Below are positions 15,734-24,831 of a stretch of 64,000 nt of DNA, piece after piece (within the stretch, counting starts at the first letter, position 1; each line of letters starts with the position of its first letter). Under the pieces are notes generated by a model, which made no database searches, had not been told where the DNA came from, and saw only the letters and a list, made by a program, of their open reading frames with translations. Source of the DNA: Thermogemmatispora carboxidivorans (lineage in GTDB: Bacteria > Chloroflexota > Ktedonobacteria > Ktedonobacterales > Ktedonobacteraceae); NCBI RefSeq assembly GCF_000702505.1, contig NZ_JNIM01000001.1, positions 5,494,327-5,558,326 of the forward strand, read 5' to 3'. The position numbers and the translations under genes were made by a program.

Positions 15734-16024
15734 GTGCTTCCCGATGAGTTGCGCCAGGCACTGCTGATACATGGAGTCAGTGCCTGCGATGAGGTCGCTT
15801 TGCGCCAGGCGCTGGAAACCTATGTACCTACCTACACGCTGATCCGCCTGGCTCCCTGGCCTGCACGACGCTGGAAATGTCACTATCGTCTCTTGATGCG
15901 TGACCAGATCTACGATGCTCAGAGCGTCGCCGAGGCTTATGCCCGCGGCTTGCTGGCTGTGCTTGAAGGCCGCTATCAGCCAGAACCGGAGACCCAACAA
16001 CCGCTGACGGCCCAGGATGAGTGA
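15734..16024 (+). CDS. Small hypothetical protein
   Basis: 96 residues from GTG at 15734, with AAGGAAGGTGG just upstream (15717-15727), a good ribosome site. No recognised family. It is Leu/Ala/Arg-rich and helical (ELRQALLIHGVSA, AEAYARGLLAVLEG) with a Pro/Gln tail and one Cys, and no membrane segment or signal peptide. It may be cotranscribed with the DUF402 gene upstream. Confidence 0.55.
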   Translation: MLPDELRQALLIHGVSACDEVALRQALETYVPTYTLIRLAPWPARRWKCHYRLLMRDQIYDAQSVAEAYARGLLAVLEGRYQPEPETQQPLTAQDE

Positions 16025-16436
16025 GGCTCGACCGCCTGCCTCTCTCTCCTTTCTCTCCTTGCTCCAAAAGGCGAGTGAAAGGTGGGGGCGCTGTTCCCTG
16101 GCCGGGTTTCGCTCGTTTAAAAACAGTGAAGGCGCTCCGCCTCTCTGGCGCTTTGACCGTCTGATCTGGCTATTAGCTACTCGATTGATGGGTCCTTATG
16201 TATACTGACGATAAGAGGAGGTGGCAAGGGCTTGTGTCTGGCTGTTGGCAGTTGGCGGACTGGCTCAGCTATTGGCGAAAGCGAGAGGCCGCCAGCTGAT
16301 AACAGTGCGGCTAAACGGGGTCAGGAGTCTGCAGCGTGCCGCTGCTCTTTGTGTGATAAACTGCTTGCTTACTTAAGGCCAGAGGTGTTCGCGCCAGAAC
16401 GACTTTATCTGGTAAAGAGAGAAAGAGGTGTTCTCT
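16025..16436. other. Spacer upstream of panD
   Basis: 412 nt. A frame starting at 16017 (ATG overlapping the previous stop) runs to 16208 but has no ribosome site and no family resemblance. Otherwise nothing specific is visible. Confidence 0.4.
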
Positions 16437-16859
16437 ATGCTGCGCACGATGTGCAAATCCAAGATTCATCGCGCCACCGTCACGATGGCCGATCTCAACT
16501 ATGTTGGGAGCATCACCATCGATCAGAATCTCTTGGAGGCTGCAAACATCTATCCCTATGAAAAGGTCCAGGTCGTCAATGTCACCAATGGCTCGCGCCT
16601 GGAGACCTATACGATCCCTGGTGAGCGTGGCTCGGGGGTCATCTGCTTGAACGGCGCGGCTGCTCGCCTGAATGCCGTCGGCGACATTGTCATTGTGATG
16701 AGTTACGCGCTCTTTACCGAGGAAGAAATCCGCTCATTGAAGCCGCGTGTTGTCCTCGTCGATGAGCAGAACCAGATCACCGAGCTGCGCGAAGTTCCTC
16801 TGATCGAACTGCTGCCCGAGGCTATGGCTGAAGAAACGTACGCTGAGGCCGCTCGCTAA
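16437..16859 (+). CDS. panD: Aspartate 1-decarboxylase PanD
   Basis: Makes beta-alanine for pantothenate. The proenzyme cleaves itself to create a pyruvoyl cofactor. With the ATG at 16437 the cleavage pair in NYVGSITID is Gly24-Ser25, the canonical position, and Lys9 in the KSKIHRATV block and the later NGAAAR are conserved. A GTG at 16428 would add three residues and lies on the ribosome site AGAGGTG, so it is rejected. It is 140 residues, slightly longer than E. coli PanD because of an acidic tail. Together with coaX at 35.2 kb it supports CoA synthesis. Confidence 0.95.
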   Translation: MLRTMCKSKIHRATVTMADLNYVGSITIDQNLLEAANIYPYEKVQVVNVTNGSRLETYTIPGERGSGVICLNGAAARLNAVGDIVIVMSYALFTEEEIRSLKPRVVLVDEQNQITELREVPLIELLPEAMAEETYAEAAR

Positions 16860-16866
16860 GCGCAGT

Positions 16867-16911
16867 GCAGTAATTCATATCATGTAACCGCCCGGTTACA
16901 TGAATTACTGC
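16867..16911 (+). terminator. Long bulged hairpin after panD
   Basis: Outer arms GCAGTAATTCA (16867-16877) and TGAATTACTGC (16901-16911) plus inner arms TGTAACCG (16883-16890) and CGGTTACA (16893-16900), with a 5-nt one-sided bulge. No T-run follows, so termination efficiency is uncertain. Confidence 0.5.
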
Positions 16912-17209
16912 TTACGTAGAGTCTATCGAACGTTCGTAAGATTTCCCCTGGCGATAGCAATCCTCTCGGAAGTTCCTGCAGTTCCCATCGCTGATTCCGG
17001 CTCACAAGGTATATGCTCCCTGTCGCTTTTCCGCTTTTCCCTGGTCGCTGTTCGCTTCCTGGCTGGCGCAGGTCGCCTGGCGGTTCAGGGTGCCTGGACT
17101 GACGACTGACCGATGTTGGTGATGCCAGGTAGCTCAGCTGCTTCAGAGGAGAGCCTTGGCTGCCGCCAGCTGCATTGCGTCGTTGGCTGCGACGTGCTAT
17201 AGTAGATCC
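16912..17209. other. Spacer between the panD hairpin and recX
   Basis: Roughly 300 nt with no gene. The recX promoter occupies its right end at 17175-17203. Confidence 0.5.
17175..17203 (+). promoter_or_regulatory. recX promoter giving a leaderless or near-leaderless mRNA
   Basis: TTGCGT (17175-17180), a 17-bp spacer, then TATAGT (17198-17203). The expected transcription start, 6-8 nt downstream, coincides with the ATG at 17210, and no Shine-Dalgarno sequence is present. Confidence 0.55.
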
Positions 17210-17893
17210 ATGCAGATTACCGCAATAGAGCCACAGACGAACAAAAGCGAGCAGGTGAACCTCTTTGTCGACGGTCAGCGTCTGCTCACGGTCAATGTGC
17301 TGGTAGTGGAGCGCCTGGGCCTGGCCGTTGGTCAGGAGCTAAGCCCGGAGCTGCTGGCCCGGCTCCGACGAGAGGCTGCTCTCCAGCAGGCCCTCGATCG
17401 CGCCTTAAACTATCTCTCTTTTCGCCCACGCAGTCGCCAGGAAGTGCATCATTACCTGCGGCGGAGGGGAGTCGGTCCTGATCTGATCGAGCCGGTGCTG
17501 GAGCGGCTTACTGAGTTAGGTCTGGTTGACGATCGGGCCTTTGCTACCTTCTGGGTGGAGTCGCGTGAGCGTTTTCATCCCGAGGGAGCCAGAGCCTTAC
17601 AGAGTGAGCTGCGAGCGCGGGGGGTAGCGCCCGACATCGCTGCCGAGGTGGTGAGCCAGGGGGACGATGAGGAACGAGCCTTGCGGGCTGGCCGCAAGAA
17701 GGTGCAGGCGCTCTTGCGCAGCGGAGCCTCTAAGAGCTATGAGACCTTTCGCAATCAGTTGGGAGCTTTTCTTCTGCGCCGTGGTTTCAGCTACGAGACG
17801 GCCAAGCGGGTCGTCCGCCAGCTCTGGCATGAGAGCCGTGCCAGCGCCGCGGACGTTGACCCCGCTCGTCCCGCTGATGAGCCTATGGAGTAG
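17210..17893 (+). CDS. recX: Regulatory protein RecX
   Basis: 227 residues. RecX proteins bind RecA filaments and limit recombinase activity. The three-helix repeats are visible: ALNYLSFRPRSRQEVHHYLRRRGV followed by VLERLTELGLVDDRAFATFWVESR, then later repeats ending YETAKRVVRQLWHE. The N-terminal ~60 residues form the beta-rich extension found in longer RecX proteins. recA is not adjacent in this window. The start has no ribosome site but a promoter directly upstream. Its 3' end overlaps the convergent kinase gene by 11 nt. Confidence 0.88.
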   Translation: MQITAIEPQTNKSEQVNLFVDGQRLLTVNVLVVERLGLAVGQELSPELLARLRREAALQQALDRALNYLSFRPRSRQEVHHYLRRRGVGPDLIEPVLERLTELGLVDDRAFATFWVESRERFHPEGARALQSELRARGVAPDIAAEVVSQGDDEERALRAGRKKVQALLRSGASKSYETFRNQLGAFLLRRGFSYETAKRVVRQLWHESRASAADVDPARPADEPME

Positions 17894-20069
17894 AGGAAGC
17901 TTTGACAGTGGGCGAGGCTGTGGCTGTAGCCTTCGCTGAGCCAGAGCCAGTGGCCGAGGGCAGCTGGACGCTCGGCAGGCTCGAGGGATTCACCGGAATA
18001 ATCTGAATGCGCTGCGGATCATCAGGCAGCAGATCGTTGCTGCCACCGGAGAGATGGATGCTGACCGACGCAGGATCAACCCCCGGCAGCTTCTGTAGAT
18101 AGGTGCGGGCCTGATTCACCTTCAAGCCTTTGATGTGGCTTTTCATGCTCTCCAGCTCATCTTGCGAGAAAAGGTATTGCGCTAAGGCCGCGGCAGGCAC
18201 CTTGAGGATGGCTGTTCCCTGATTATCGACGCTTTGCACGCTCACCTTACCAATCTGGGTCGTCTTCAGCTGGGCGCGGGCACCCAGCTGTTGCTTGGCC
18301 TGTTGCCCCAACAGTTGCAACACCAGCGAGCGCACATCTCCCAGGAGAAAGTACTCGACGCTGCCCTGTTCGGTCAGGGTAACGGTCACGGTACTGCTTT
18401 CGACCCCAATTGGAGGATCGGTTTTCTCGTCCACATCAGAGAAGACGATATCTCCCACCTGCTGGGCGTTTTGCTGCTGGAGCTGACGCTGCAGATCTTG
18501 CGTGATCTGGTTGACCAGGGTCTGCTTGGCCTGGTTGGCCAGCCTGATCTGATCGACAATATCGACCGATTGTTTGCAATCGAGGACCAGTAAGGTGCAC
18601 TTGCGGCCTGTGGTGGTCCCATGCTGAGAAAGGGTCTTGCTTTCAGTGAGCACTCTGGCCGGCACAATTTTGCCCGCCGTATCCACCTGCTTGGCCTTGA
18701 GGCTGGCGGTGATCGTGAAGACCTGCGAGAGGGCGCTGGTGCGAGGTGTAATGTTGATGGCGGCTGTCGACAGGCTGGGCCCCTCCAGGAAAAGCAGGCC
18801 ACCGATGAGCAAGAGCACCAGGGCGATGGTCACGAAGATCAGGGCGAGCAAGGGATTCTTGCGCCGGCGAGGGGGACGATTGCCAAACTTCCCGCCCGGG
18901 CCGCTGGCACCGCTGAGGGCTTCACGCCCCAGATCCATCGTCGGCGCGTCATAGTCCTCCTGCGCGAAGCCCCCCTGTCCTGAGAGAGAAAAGGGCGGTC
19001 GCCCTGCGGAACGGGAGGAGGGGCGGGCAGGAGGGATATAGGGAGACTGGTCGGAGGCATCTTCGGAACGCTGCAAGGTCATCACCTCGGGAGGAGTCTG
19101 GCCCGGCGAGGCCGGTGGCCGAGAGGCAGCACGCGGAGCGGCTGCGGCTTGTGGACGTGGGACAGGTTGGGCAGTCGCACGCTGAGCTGACTGGCGACGC
19201 TCGCTCTCCAGTTCCGCTGCAGCGCTCGCCCGATAGGCCTGCTCGAAGGCCGCCAGCAGCTCCTCGGCGCTGCTGAAGCGCTCTTCGGGGCGCTCGGCGG
19301 TCGCTCGTTCTACAACGTAGGCCAGCGGCTCGGGAAGGTTGGCACGTGGCTGCTCCCGCGAGGGGGGCTGACCGGTGAGCATCTGGTAGAGAATGACACC
19401 GAGAGAATAGATGTCGTTGCTGACGGCTGCGACACCCTGCAGACGCTCGGGGGCCATATAGGCCAGCGTCCCTACCTCGTTGCCGGGCAAGGTCAATGGC
19501 GCGTCGGCATGCTGCCCCTGGATCGTGGCGATGCCGAAATCGATGAGGCGCACATAGACCTTGCCATCGTTATTGCGATCCAATAGCACATTGCTTGGCT
19601 TCAGATCACGGTGAATGACGCCCCGACGGTGGATATAGGCCACTGCTTGTGCCAGAGCGGTGAAGAGCGTGTAGACCTCGGATAGCGAAAGTGGACCACG
19701 CTGGAGACGCTGGGCGAGCGTGCCCCCTTCGATATAAGGGGTGACAAAGAAGAGTCGCCCCTGTTCCTCACCAAACTCGATCAGCGGGAGAATATGCTCA
19801 TGCTTCAGGTGGGCGTTCACCTCGGCCTCGCGCAGAAAGCGCTGACGTGCGATCGGATCATGGACCAGATCGGAGCGCATGATCTTGATAGCTACCTCGC
19901 GGCCAAAGGCGGTGCGCTGGCGGGCCAGGTAGACCTCTCCCATACCGCCCACATCTATGCGACGCACCAGCTCATAGTTGCCGAAGCGCCGTCGGCTGCT
20001 GCTGCTTTGCTGGCTCCTCTGAGCGTTATTCTCTGACTCTGGCATAGGAAGACCGAGTTGCTCCCTCAT
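17883..20069 (-). CDS. Transmembrane Ser/Thr protein kinase with extracellular domain
   Basis: 728 residues from the ATG at 20069 (GGGGAGTGGGAG upstream). The cytoplasmic kinase domain has all catalytic elements: GGMGEVYLA glycine loop near 41, VAIK Lys62, HRDLKPSN with Asp155, DFG at 177-179, and APE. A Pro/Arg/Ser-rich linker (about 290-400) follows, then one membrane helix at about 406-431. The outer part is about 290 residues with two beta-rich segments and a Ser/Thr/Ala-rich tail; its strand pattern (TVTVTLTEQG, ILKVPAAALAQYL) resembles the outer domain of the pseudokinase at 46.7 kb. It probably senses an envelope signal. PrsW lies upstream on the same strand. Confidence 0.9.
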   Translation of the reverse strand: MREQLGLPMPESENNAQRSQQSSSSRRRFGNYELVRRIDVGGMGEVYLARQRTAFGREVAIKIMRSDLVHDPIARQRFLREAEVNAHLKHEHILPLIEFGEEQGRLFFVTPYIEGGTLAQRLQRGPLSLSEVYTLFTALAQAVAYIHRRGVIHRDLKPSNVLLDRNNDGKVYVRLIDFGIATIQGQHADAPLTLPGNEVGTLAYMAPERLQGVAAVSNDIYSLGVILYQMLTGQPPSREQPRANLPEPLAYVVERATAERPEERFSSAEELLAAFEQAYRASAAAELESERRQSAQRATAQPVPRPQAAAAPRAASRPPASPGQTPPEVMTLQRSEDASDQSPYIPPARPSSRSAGRPPFSLSGQGGFAQEDYDAPTMDLGREALSGASGPGGKFGNRPPRRRKNPLLALIFVTIALVLLLIGGLLFLEGPSLSTAAINITPRTSALSQVFTITASLKAKQVDTAGKIVPARVLTESKTLSQHGTTTGRKCTLLVLDCKQSVDIVDQIRLANQAKQTLVNQITQDLQRQLQQQNAQQVGDIVFSDVDEKTDPPIGVESSTVTVTLTEQGSVEYFLLGDVRSLVLQLLGQQAKQQLGARAQLKTTQIGKVSVQSVDNQGTAILKVPAAALAQYLFSQDELESMKSHIKGLKVNQARTYLQKLPGVDPASVSIHLSGGSNDLLPDDPQRIQIIPVNPSSLPSVQLPSATGSGSAKATATASPTVKASSTP

Positions 20070-20210
20070 CTCCCACTCCCCTGGCCGCCGCTCCCTGTCT
20101 CTAACAGAGAGGCGGGCATCCAAGATAAAAAGCAAACAGAACGTGGCAGGCATCGCCAGGCATCGCGCGCCCTGCGGTGAGGATGACGGCAATGCCTGCC
20201 TCTGCCGGTA

Positions 20211-22019
20211 TTATACCCCGACAGCTGCCGGTCGCCCACTGGGAGAAACTGCCGCTTCAGCCGGCGCTGGCGTCGCCTCCTGATGATGTACACGTAGCCA
20301 GCGTACGATCAGGATGAAGAGCACCAGGAAGACGATGGTTAACAAGAGGATCAACAACTCATCAAAGCCAAAGCTGATGAACCCCAGATTCAGCTGCCAG
20401 CTCTCAATGGCCGGCCCTACTGGCGCGGGGAAGAGCGAGAGCGAGCCACAGGCGTTCCAGAGAGCATGCTGTAGCACCGCGTACAACCAGCAAGCAAAGC
20501 CGAGACGAAAACGCCGTTCTTTGGTGCGGATCAGGTAGTACCAGCCCAGGGCTACCATGCCTGCTCCCAGACCGTGCAATAATCCCGCTCCTGAACGTAC
20601 CAGTGCCACATGGGCCCAGTCGCTGTAGCCCATGCTGATATAGCCAATAGTCTCGACCAGGTCGAAGCCAAGCCCGGCGCTCATCCCCAGGATGAAAGCC
20701 TCGATGCCGCTGCTAAAGCGCCCACTGAGCGCAGCTACTCCCAGCGGCTTGACCGTCTCTTCTACCAGTGGGGCCACTACCACAGCCAGCACAATGAGCA
20801 GCGTCTTGGTCCCTGTCTGGCAGAAAGGATTCGATGGATCGTTCAAGCAGGCCGCGTTAAAGGTGGGACCTGTGGCCGCAAGGAGCAATGTCGCGGAGAG
20901 TTCTAGCAGCGAAGCCAGAAGAATGCCCAGGGTTGCCCCACTGGTCAGGGCAAGCGTGAAGCGTCGCCACGTGGTCGACCAGCGAGCCTGGCGCAGAAGA
21001 TGCAAGCCCAGCGTGAAAAGCGTCATGGCTGGGAAGATGGCCGTGAGAAAGATCAGGACGGTGGTCCCTGGTAGAAAGGCAACGGCCTGATGGGTGGCCT
21101 GCAAGATCAGCCCGATGGCGAGAGTAAGGACGTAACCAATCAGAAAGATCCAGAACGGCGGCATCTTCAGGATATGGCTCGGCTTGCCCAACAGCGAGCG
21201 GATGCTGTGGTAGAGACAGAAGCCGCCCCCGACCAGGCCAGCACTGGTATAGACCAGAGATTGCACGGTCAGAGGATAGAATTCCCCTGTCGACCTGGTA
21301 ACGCTGGAGACCAAGGCCGCAAAGCTGGCTATGATCAAAAACCCTAGCCCGACTAGCAGCGTTAGCCCTGAGCAGATGAGGCCAATAATCCCCAGGGCCA
21401 CCTGGTAATTGTCTCGTGGGGGCCGAGGGGCAGCGGCAGGGCCTGGCTGCCAGTAAGCAGAAGGAGCCGGCCAGGATGGCCAACCCGGGTAGCCCGAATA
21501 GGGCGGATAGCCGGGATACCAATAGCCTGGCCAATTGGGTAGCCCACCGACATAGTGCGGATAAGCTGGATAGCCGGGATAAAAAGGATAAGGGGGCGGC
21601 CCGCCGTAAGCTGGCTGGGGAGCGTACCCCGAAGGTACTGGAGCCATCGGCGCTGGCATGGGAGTGGCAGGTGATGCCGGCGGTGAGGGCCAGGCGCCCC
21701 AGCCCCAGCCTGGTGTGCTTCCGCCAGGGATCGCCGGACTTGAACCAGCATGCTCCCTGTAGGTAAATTGCGCCGGTCCAGGCGCCATGTCGTTGGCCAC
21801 CTGGTTCATAGAGGCCGCTCCTTGCTCCCCTGGGGCTCCCGGCTGTCCTGCCTCGGCTATCGGCGTGGCCATCGTTGCAGGAGACCTCTCCCCGCCCGGC
21901 GGCTGCTCAGGAAGCGGCTGATCCACTCTCTGCTCCACCTGCAGGGGCGGCTGCTTCGGCTGAGTCGGCGTCTCTTCTGAAGCATGTGTAACTTTCTCGT
22001 ATTCTGAACTCACTGTCAA
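20211..22019 (-). CDS. PrsW-family intramembrane metalloprotease with Pro/Gly/Tyr-rich N-terminus
   Basis: 602 residues. The N-terminal ~190 residues are disordered and rich in Pro, Gly, Tyr and Trp (repeats such as YPGYPPYSGYPGWP). About ten hydrophobic helices follow. PrsW motifs are in order: PLVEETVKPLGV (EExxK), GLGFDLVETIGY, GLLHGLGAGMVALG with the metal-binding His, and QHALWNA. PrsW enzymes cut membrane anti-sigma factors or other single-pass proteins. The start is TTG at 22019 or GTG at 22013 (AAAAGG is better spaced for GTG). The neighbouring kinase with one TM helix is a conceivable substrate, but that is a guess from position. Confidence 0.85.
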   Translation of the reverse strand: MTVSSEYEKVTHASEETPTQPKQPPLQVEQRVDQPLPEQPPGGERSPATMATPIAEAGQPGAPGEQGAASMNQVANDMAPGPAQFTYREHAGSSPAIPGGSTPGWGWGAWPSPPASPATPMPAPMAPVPSGYAPQPAYGGPPPYPFYPGYPAYPHYVGGLPNWPGYWYPGYPPYSGYPGWPSWPAPSAYWQPGPAAAPRPPRDNYQVALGIIGLICSGLTLLVGLGFLIIASFAALVSSVTRSTGEFYPLTVQSLVYTSAGLVGGGFCLYHSIRSLLGKPSHILKMPPFWIFLIGYVLTLAIGLILQATHQAVAFLPGTTVLIFLTAIFPAMTLFTLGLHLLRQARWSTTWRRFTLALTSGATLGILLASLLELSATLLLAATGPTFNAACLNDPSNPFCQTGTKTLLIVLAVVVAPLVEETVKPLGVAALSGRFSSGIEAFILGMSAGLGFDLVETIGYISMGYSDWAHVALVRSGAGLLHGLGAGMVALGWYYLIRTKERRFRLGFACWLYAVLQHALWNACGSLSLFPAPVGPAIESWQLNLGFISFGFDELLILLLTIVFLVLFILIVRWLRVHHQEATPAPAEAAVSPSGRPAAVGV

Positions 22020-22161
22020 TATGCCTTTTCCAGGAGCTTCTACTGTTGAACGATTGATTGCTAGACTCGTTCAAAGCATATGACAAATGACGAAAAATGT
22101 GAAGAGCCAAAATCTGGTACTTGTGCCAGACCTGCCAGAAAGAAGCGCATTCTGCGTCTGG

Positions 22162-22878
22162 CTAGATTTGGCCCTGTTCCTGAGCGAGTGCACTCAGGCG
22201 ATTGCGCACCTCCCAGAGCTCGGGATAAAACATGTCATGAATAGTACGTTCGAGAAGAGGCATAGGTGTGCCGCCAGTGCCCGTTGTCGTCGCGCCAATC
22301 ATGCGCTCGGCGAGCTTATAGTGCCGGAAGCGGAAGATCTGCATCACCTCGTCGTAATCGATGAGGGCCTCGGCAAAAGCATGCAGTAAGGGATAGCGTC
22401 CAGCCTGGAGGTAGACGTCGCTGAGCGAAGCGCCTGCCGCAGCCAGCAAGGAGCGGAAGTCATCCCAGAGTGGTGGCGAGAGGCGCTGCAGCTCGCGATA
22501 GCCGGGCGAATCGCTGCCTGCTCCGCCGGCCAGCAGCTTGCGAAAAGCGTGAAAGTCCCAGGGGGACATTGTTTCGAGCATACGCATATTCTCCAGCAGC
22601 AGGTACTGGATACGGATCACGCGCTGCAACAAACGCAGAGCCTCGTTGAGGTTCGCCTGCTTAAGCAGGTGGCTGATGCTGCGCAGCTCGAAGGCTGTTT
22701 CCTTCCACCATAGCTCGAACACCTGATGAACAATCTGAAATTGCAGCTCATCGTGATGGGTCAGCTCCTCCTCTGACTTCTGCAGGGATAACAGTTCAGA
22801 GAGCCGCAGATAGCGTGCATAGACGCTCTCGCGGCGCGCAGGGCGCTGCACCTCAACGTGTTCGGATCGCTTGCTCAT
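22162..22878 (-). CDS. Tryptophan 2,3-dioxygenase
   Basis: Heme enzyme that oxidises L-tryptophan to N-formylkynurenine. It is 238 residues from the ATG at 22878; AAGGAGG lies at 22886-22892, and the longer frame from 22896 would start on that ribosome site. Family blocks: YARYLRLSELLSLQ, HDELQFQIVHQVFELWWK (substrate-pocket His and Phe), GSDSPGYR, the heme-ligand region FRFRHYKLAERMIG and GTGGTP near the C-terminus. No other kynurenine-pathway gene is nearby. It is transcribed divergently from cmk. Shorter than eukaryotic TDO, like other bacterial ones. Confidence 0.92.
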   Translation of the reverse strand: MSKRSEHVEVQRPARRESVYARYLRLSELLSLQKSEEELTHHDELQFQIVHQVFELWWKETAFELRSISHLLKQANLNEALRLLQRVIRIQYLLLENMRMLETMSPWDFHAFRKLLAGGAGSDSPGYRELQRLSPPLWDDFRSLLAAAGASLSDVYLQAGRYPLLHAFAEALIDYDEVMQIFRFRHYKLAERMIGATTTGTGGTPMPLLERTIHDMFYPELWEVRNRLSALAQEQGQI

Positions 22879-23188
22879 CGTTGCAACCTCCTTCACTGGA
22901 ATGGGGGGAAGCCGGCGCCTATGCCGCCCCTCTTCTTCTTCCTCTTCGGGGAGCCTCCTTCATCAGGAGGATAGTATATGCCATAAGAAGGATACCATTT
23001 CTAACGAAAGAACGCTCCCCTGTCATTCAATGGACGCAACCCAAAGGGAAGGCTAAAACTAAAAGGGAGAGGAGCAGGGGCGGTCTGAGCCAGAGGGACG
23101 GGAAAGTTGAGGAGGGCCTGCTTTGCCGGGGAGCTATGGTATAATCTTAGCGACATTTGCACGCCGACCAGAAAGGCTCGGAAACCAC
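22879..23188. other. Divergent spacer tryptophan dioxygenase / cmk
   Basis: 310 nt. Contains the TDO ribosome site and the cmk extended -10 element at 23137-23145. No gene. Confidence 0.5.
23137..23145 (+). promoter_or_regulatory. Extended -10 promoter for cmk-plsC
   Basis: TGGTATAAT (TGn plus consensus TATAAT) 44 nt before the cmk ATG. The same ten bases, TATGGTATAAT minus the first T, recur before the HAS-barrel/herA leader at 41032-41040. Confidence 0.6.
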
Positions 23189-23872
23189 ATGGAGCAGGCG
23201 GAACGCATTGCCATCGATGGGCCAGCCGGCGCGGGTAAGAGCACCGTGGGAGAGCGCTTAGCGCGCTGTCTGGGCTATCTCTATATTGACACTGGGGCCA
23301 TGTATCGGGCTTTGACCTGGCTGGCCCTAGAGCGGGGTCTCGATCCGCACGATGGGGGGACCCTTGGGCGCCTGGCGCGCGAGGCCAGAATCGTCATCAG
23401 CCATCCTCATCTTAAGGACGGGCGCCAGTACACAGTGACCGTCAACGGCGAAGACGTCACCTGGGCCATTCGCAGCCCTGACGTAACCCGCACCGTCTCG
23501 CTGGTCTCTGCTCATCCCGAAGTTCGCAGCGTCCTGATTGAGGCCCAGCGCGCGCTGGCTCGCCCTGGCCGCGTCGTCATGGTTGGACGCGACATCGGCG
23601 CCGTGGTCCTGCCCGACGCCGAGCTGAAGATCTATCTGACGGCCAGCCTGGAGGAGCGCGGACGTCGACGCTATGCCGAACTGCTGGAGCGCCTCGGCCA
23701 TGATCACCCGGCCCTCCCCTCCTTTGAGGAAGTGGTGGCCGATATTCGGCGCCGCGATGAGATCGATCACGACAACATGCAGCCGGCGCCCGACGCCATT
23801 GTAATCAACACCGACCATCTCAGCGTAGCGCAAGTCCTGGAACGCATCTGTCACTTTCGGGGAAAGCGATGA
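23189..23872 (+). CDS. cmk: Cytidylate kinase
   Basis: Phosphorylates CMP and dCMP with ATP. It is 227 residues from the ATG at 23189. P-loop DGPAGAGKST at about 10-19, LGYLYIDTGAMYRA, the CMP-binding insert with ITVNGEDVT-like TVTVNGEDVTWAIRS, VMVGRDIGAVVLP and RRDEIDHD. A weak ribosome site (AAAGG) lies 12 nt upstream; the longer frame from 23123 overlaps the promoter and is rejected. It overlaps plsC by 4 nt (ATGA), the common cmk-plsC arrangement. Confidence 0.95.
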   Translation: MEQAERIAIDGPAGAGKSTVGERLARCLGYLYIDTGAMYRALTWLALERGLDPHDGGTLGRLAREARIVISHPHLKDGRQYTVTVNGEDVTWAIRSPDVTRTVSLVSAHPEVRSVLIEAQRALARPGRVVMVGRDIGAVVLPDAELKIYLTASLEERGRRRYAELLERLGHDHPALPSFEEVVADIRRRDEIDHDNMQPAPDAIVINTDHLSVAQVLERICHFRGKR

Positions 23873-24660
23873 AACAAGAAGTCAGCCTCTCCTCCGCCGG
23901 ACAGGAGCAGCCGGAGAGCCGGCAGCCACTGAAGCGCACGGCTTCCAGCCGGAGCGAAAAGGACCTCTATCAACCCTACGAGACACCAACACTGATCTAT
24001 GAGATTCTGCGCATCCTGGCCGTGCTCCTGCTGGCCGTGATCGCGCGCATGCGTCCGCGCGGTCGCCACCATATTCCGCGTCAGGGCCCCTACATTGTCG
24101 CCTCTAATCACCTCGCCTGGACCGATATCCCTCTCATTCCCATCTATTTGCCCCAGAAAGTCGTCTACATGGCCAAGGAGGAGGTCTTTCAGGGGCGTTT
24201 GCGCTGGCTGGCGCGTTTCCTTGGCGCCTTCCCTGTCCGCCGCGGCGAGGGGGATCGCCAGGCCCTGCGTGCGGCGGAGACCGTGCTGAAGGCCGGTCGG
24301 GTGCTGGTTATTTTCCCCGAAGGCACGCGCAGCCGCACACGCACGCTGGCCCGCGCTCACGCCGGCCTGGGAATGATCGCCCTGCGCACTGGCGTGCCAG
24401 TTCTGCCTGTGGCCATCTGGGGCAGCGAGGACCTCTTTAAGAAGTTCCGTCCCGAGATCCATATCGTCTACGGCGAGCCGCTGCTCTTGAAGCCCCAAGG
24501 CCCCAAGATCACTCGCGAGGAGATCGAAGAGGCCACGGAGCGCGTCATGCGCAGCATCGCCGCCCTCTTGCCTGCCTCCTATCGCGGCGTCTACGCCGAC
24601 GGCCTCCCTCCCGCGGCTGAGGAAAAGGCAGAGACGGGCCAGCGGGTCAGCGATGAGTAG
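23869..24660 (+). CDS. plsC: 1-acyl-sn-glycerol-3-phosphate acyltransferase
   Basis: Second acylation in phosphatidate synthesis at the inner face of the membrane. It is 263 residues. One hydrophobic helix near residues 45-60 (ILAVLLLAVIARM) is followed by the catalytic NHLAWTD (H-x4-D), the Gly/Arg block of GAFPVRRGEGDRQAL, FPEGTRSR and VPVLPVAIWGSE. Translationally coupled to cmk. The charged N-terminal 40 residues are unusual but carry no recognised domain. Confidence 0.92.
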   Translation: MKQEVSLSSAGQEQPESRQPLKRTASSRSEKDLYQPYETPTLIYEILRILAVLLLAVIARMRPRGRHHIPRQGPYIVASNHLAWTDIPLIPIYLPQKVVYMAKEEVFQGRLRWLARFLGAFPVRRGEGDRQALRAAETVLKAGRVLVIFPEGTRSRTRTLARAHAGLGMIALRTGVPVLPVAIWGSEDLFKKFRPEIHIVYGEPLLLKPQGPKITREEIEEATERVMRSIAALLPASYRGVYADGLPPAAEEKAETGQRVSDE

Positions 24661-24761
24661 TAGCGTACCAGGGGGCAGGAAAGCGAGGAAAAGAAGGGGA
24701 ACGAGGCCACCGGCCCGCTCTGGCTGACCAGGCGGCCCAGGTCCGACTTTCTCTTTTCGTC

Positions 24762-24799
24762 CCTGATTGGCGGCCCGGCCCCCAAGACCGCCAATCAGG
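24762..24799. terminator. 12-bp hairpin between convergent plsC and glycosyltransferase genes
   Basis: CCTGATTGGCGG (24762-24773) and CCGCCAATCAGG (24788-24799) pair perfectly around a 14-nt loop. It stands between two genes that end towards each other, so it is a probable shared terminator, although T-runs are poor. Confidence 0.6.
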
Positions 24800-24831
24800 A
24801 ACAGAGGGATCGGAACGATGGAGTGCTGGAC

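Noticed and set aside
16017..16208. 63-residue frame starting in the previous stop
   Set aside because: Start overlap looks attractive (ATGA-like) but there is no ribosome site and composition is non-coding.
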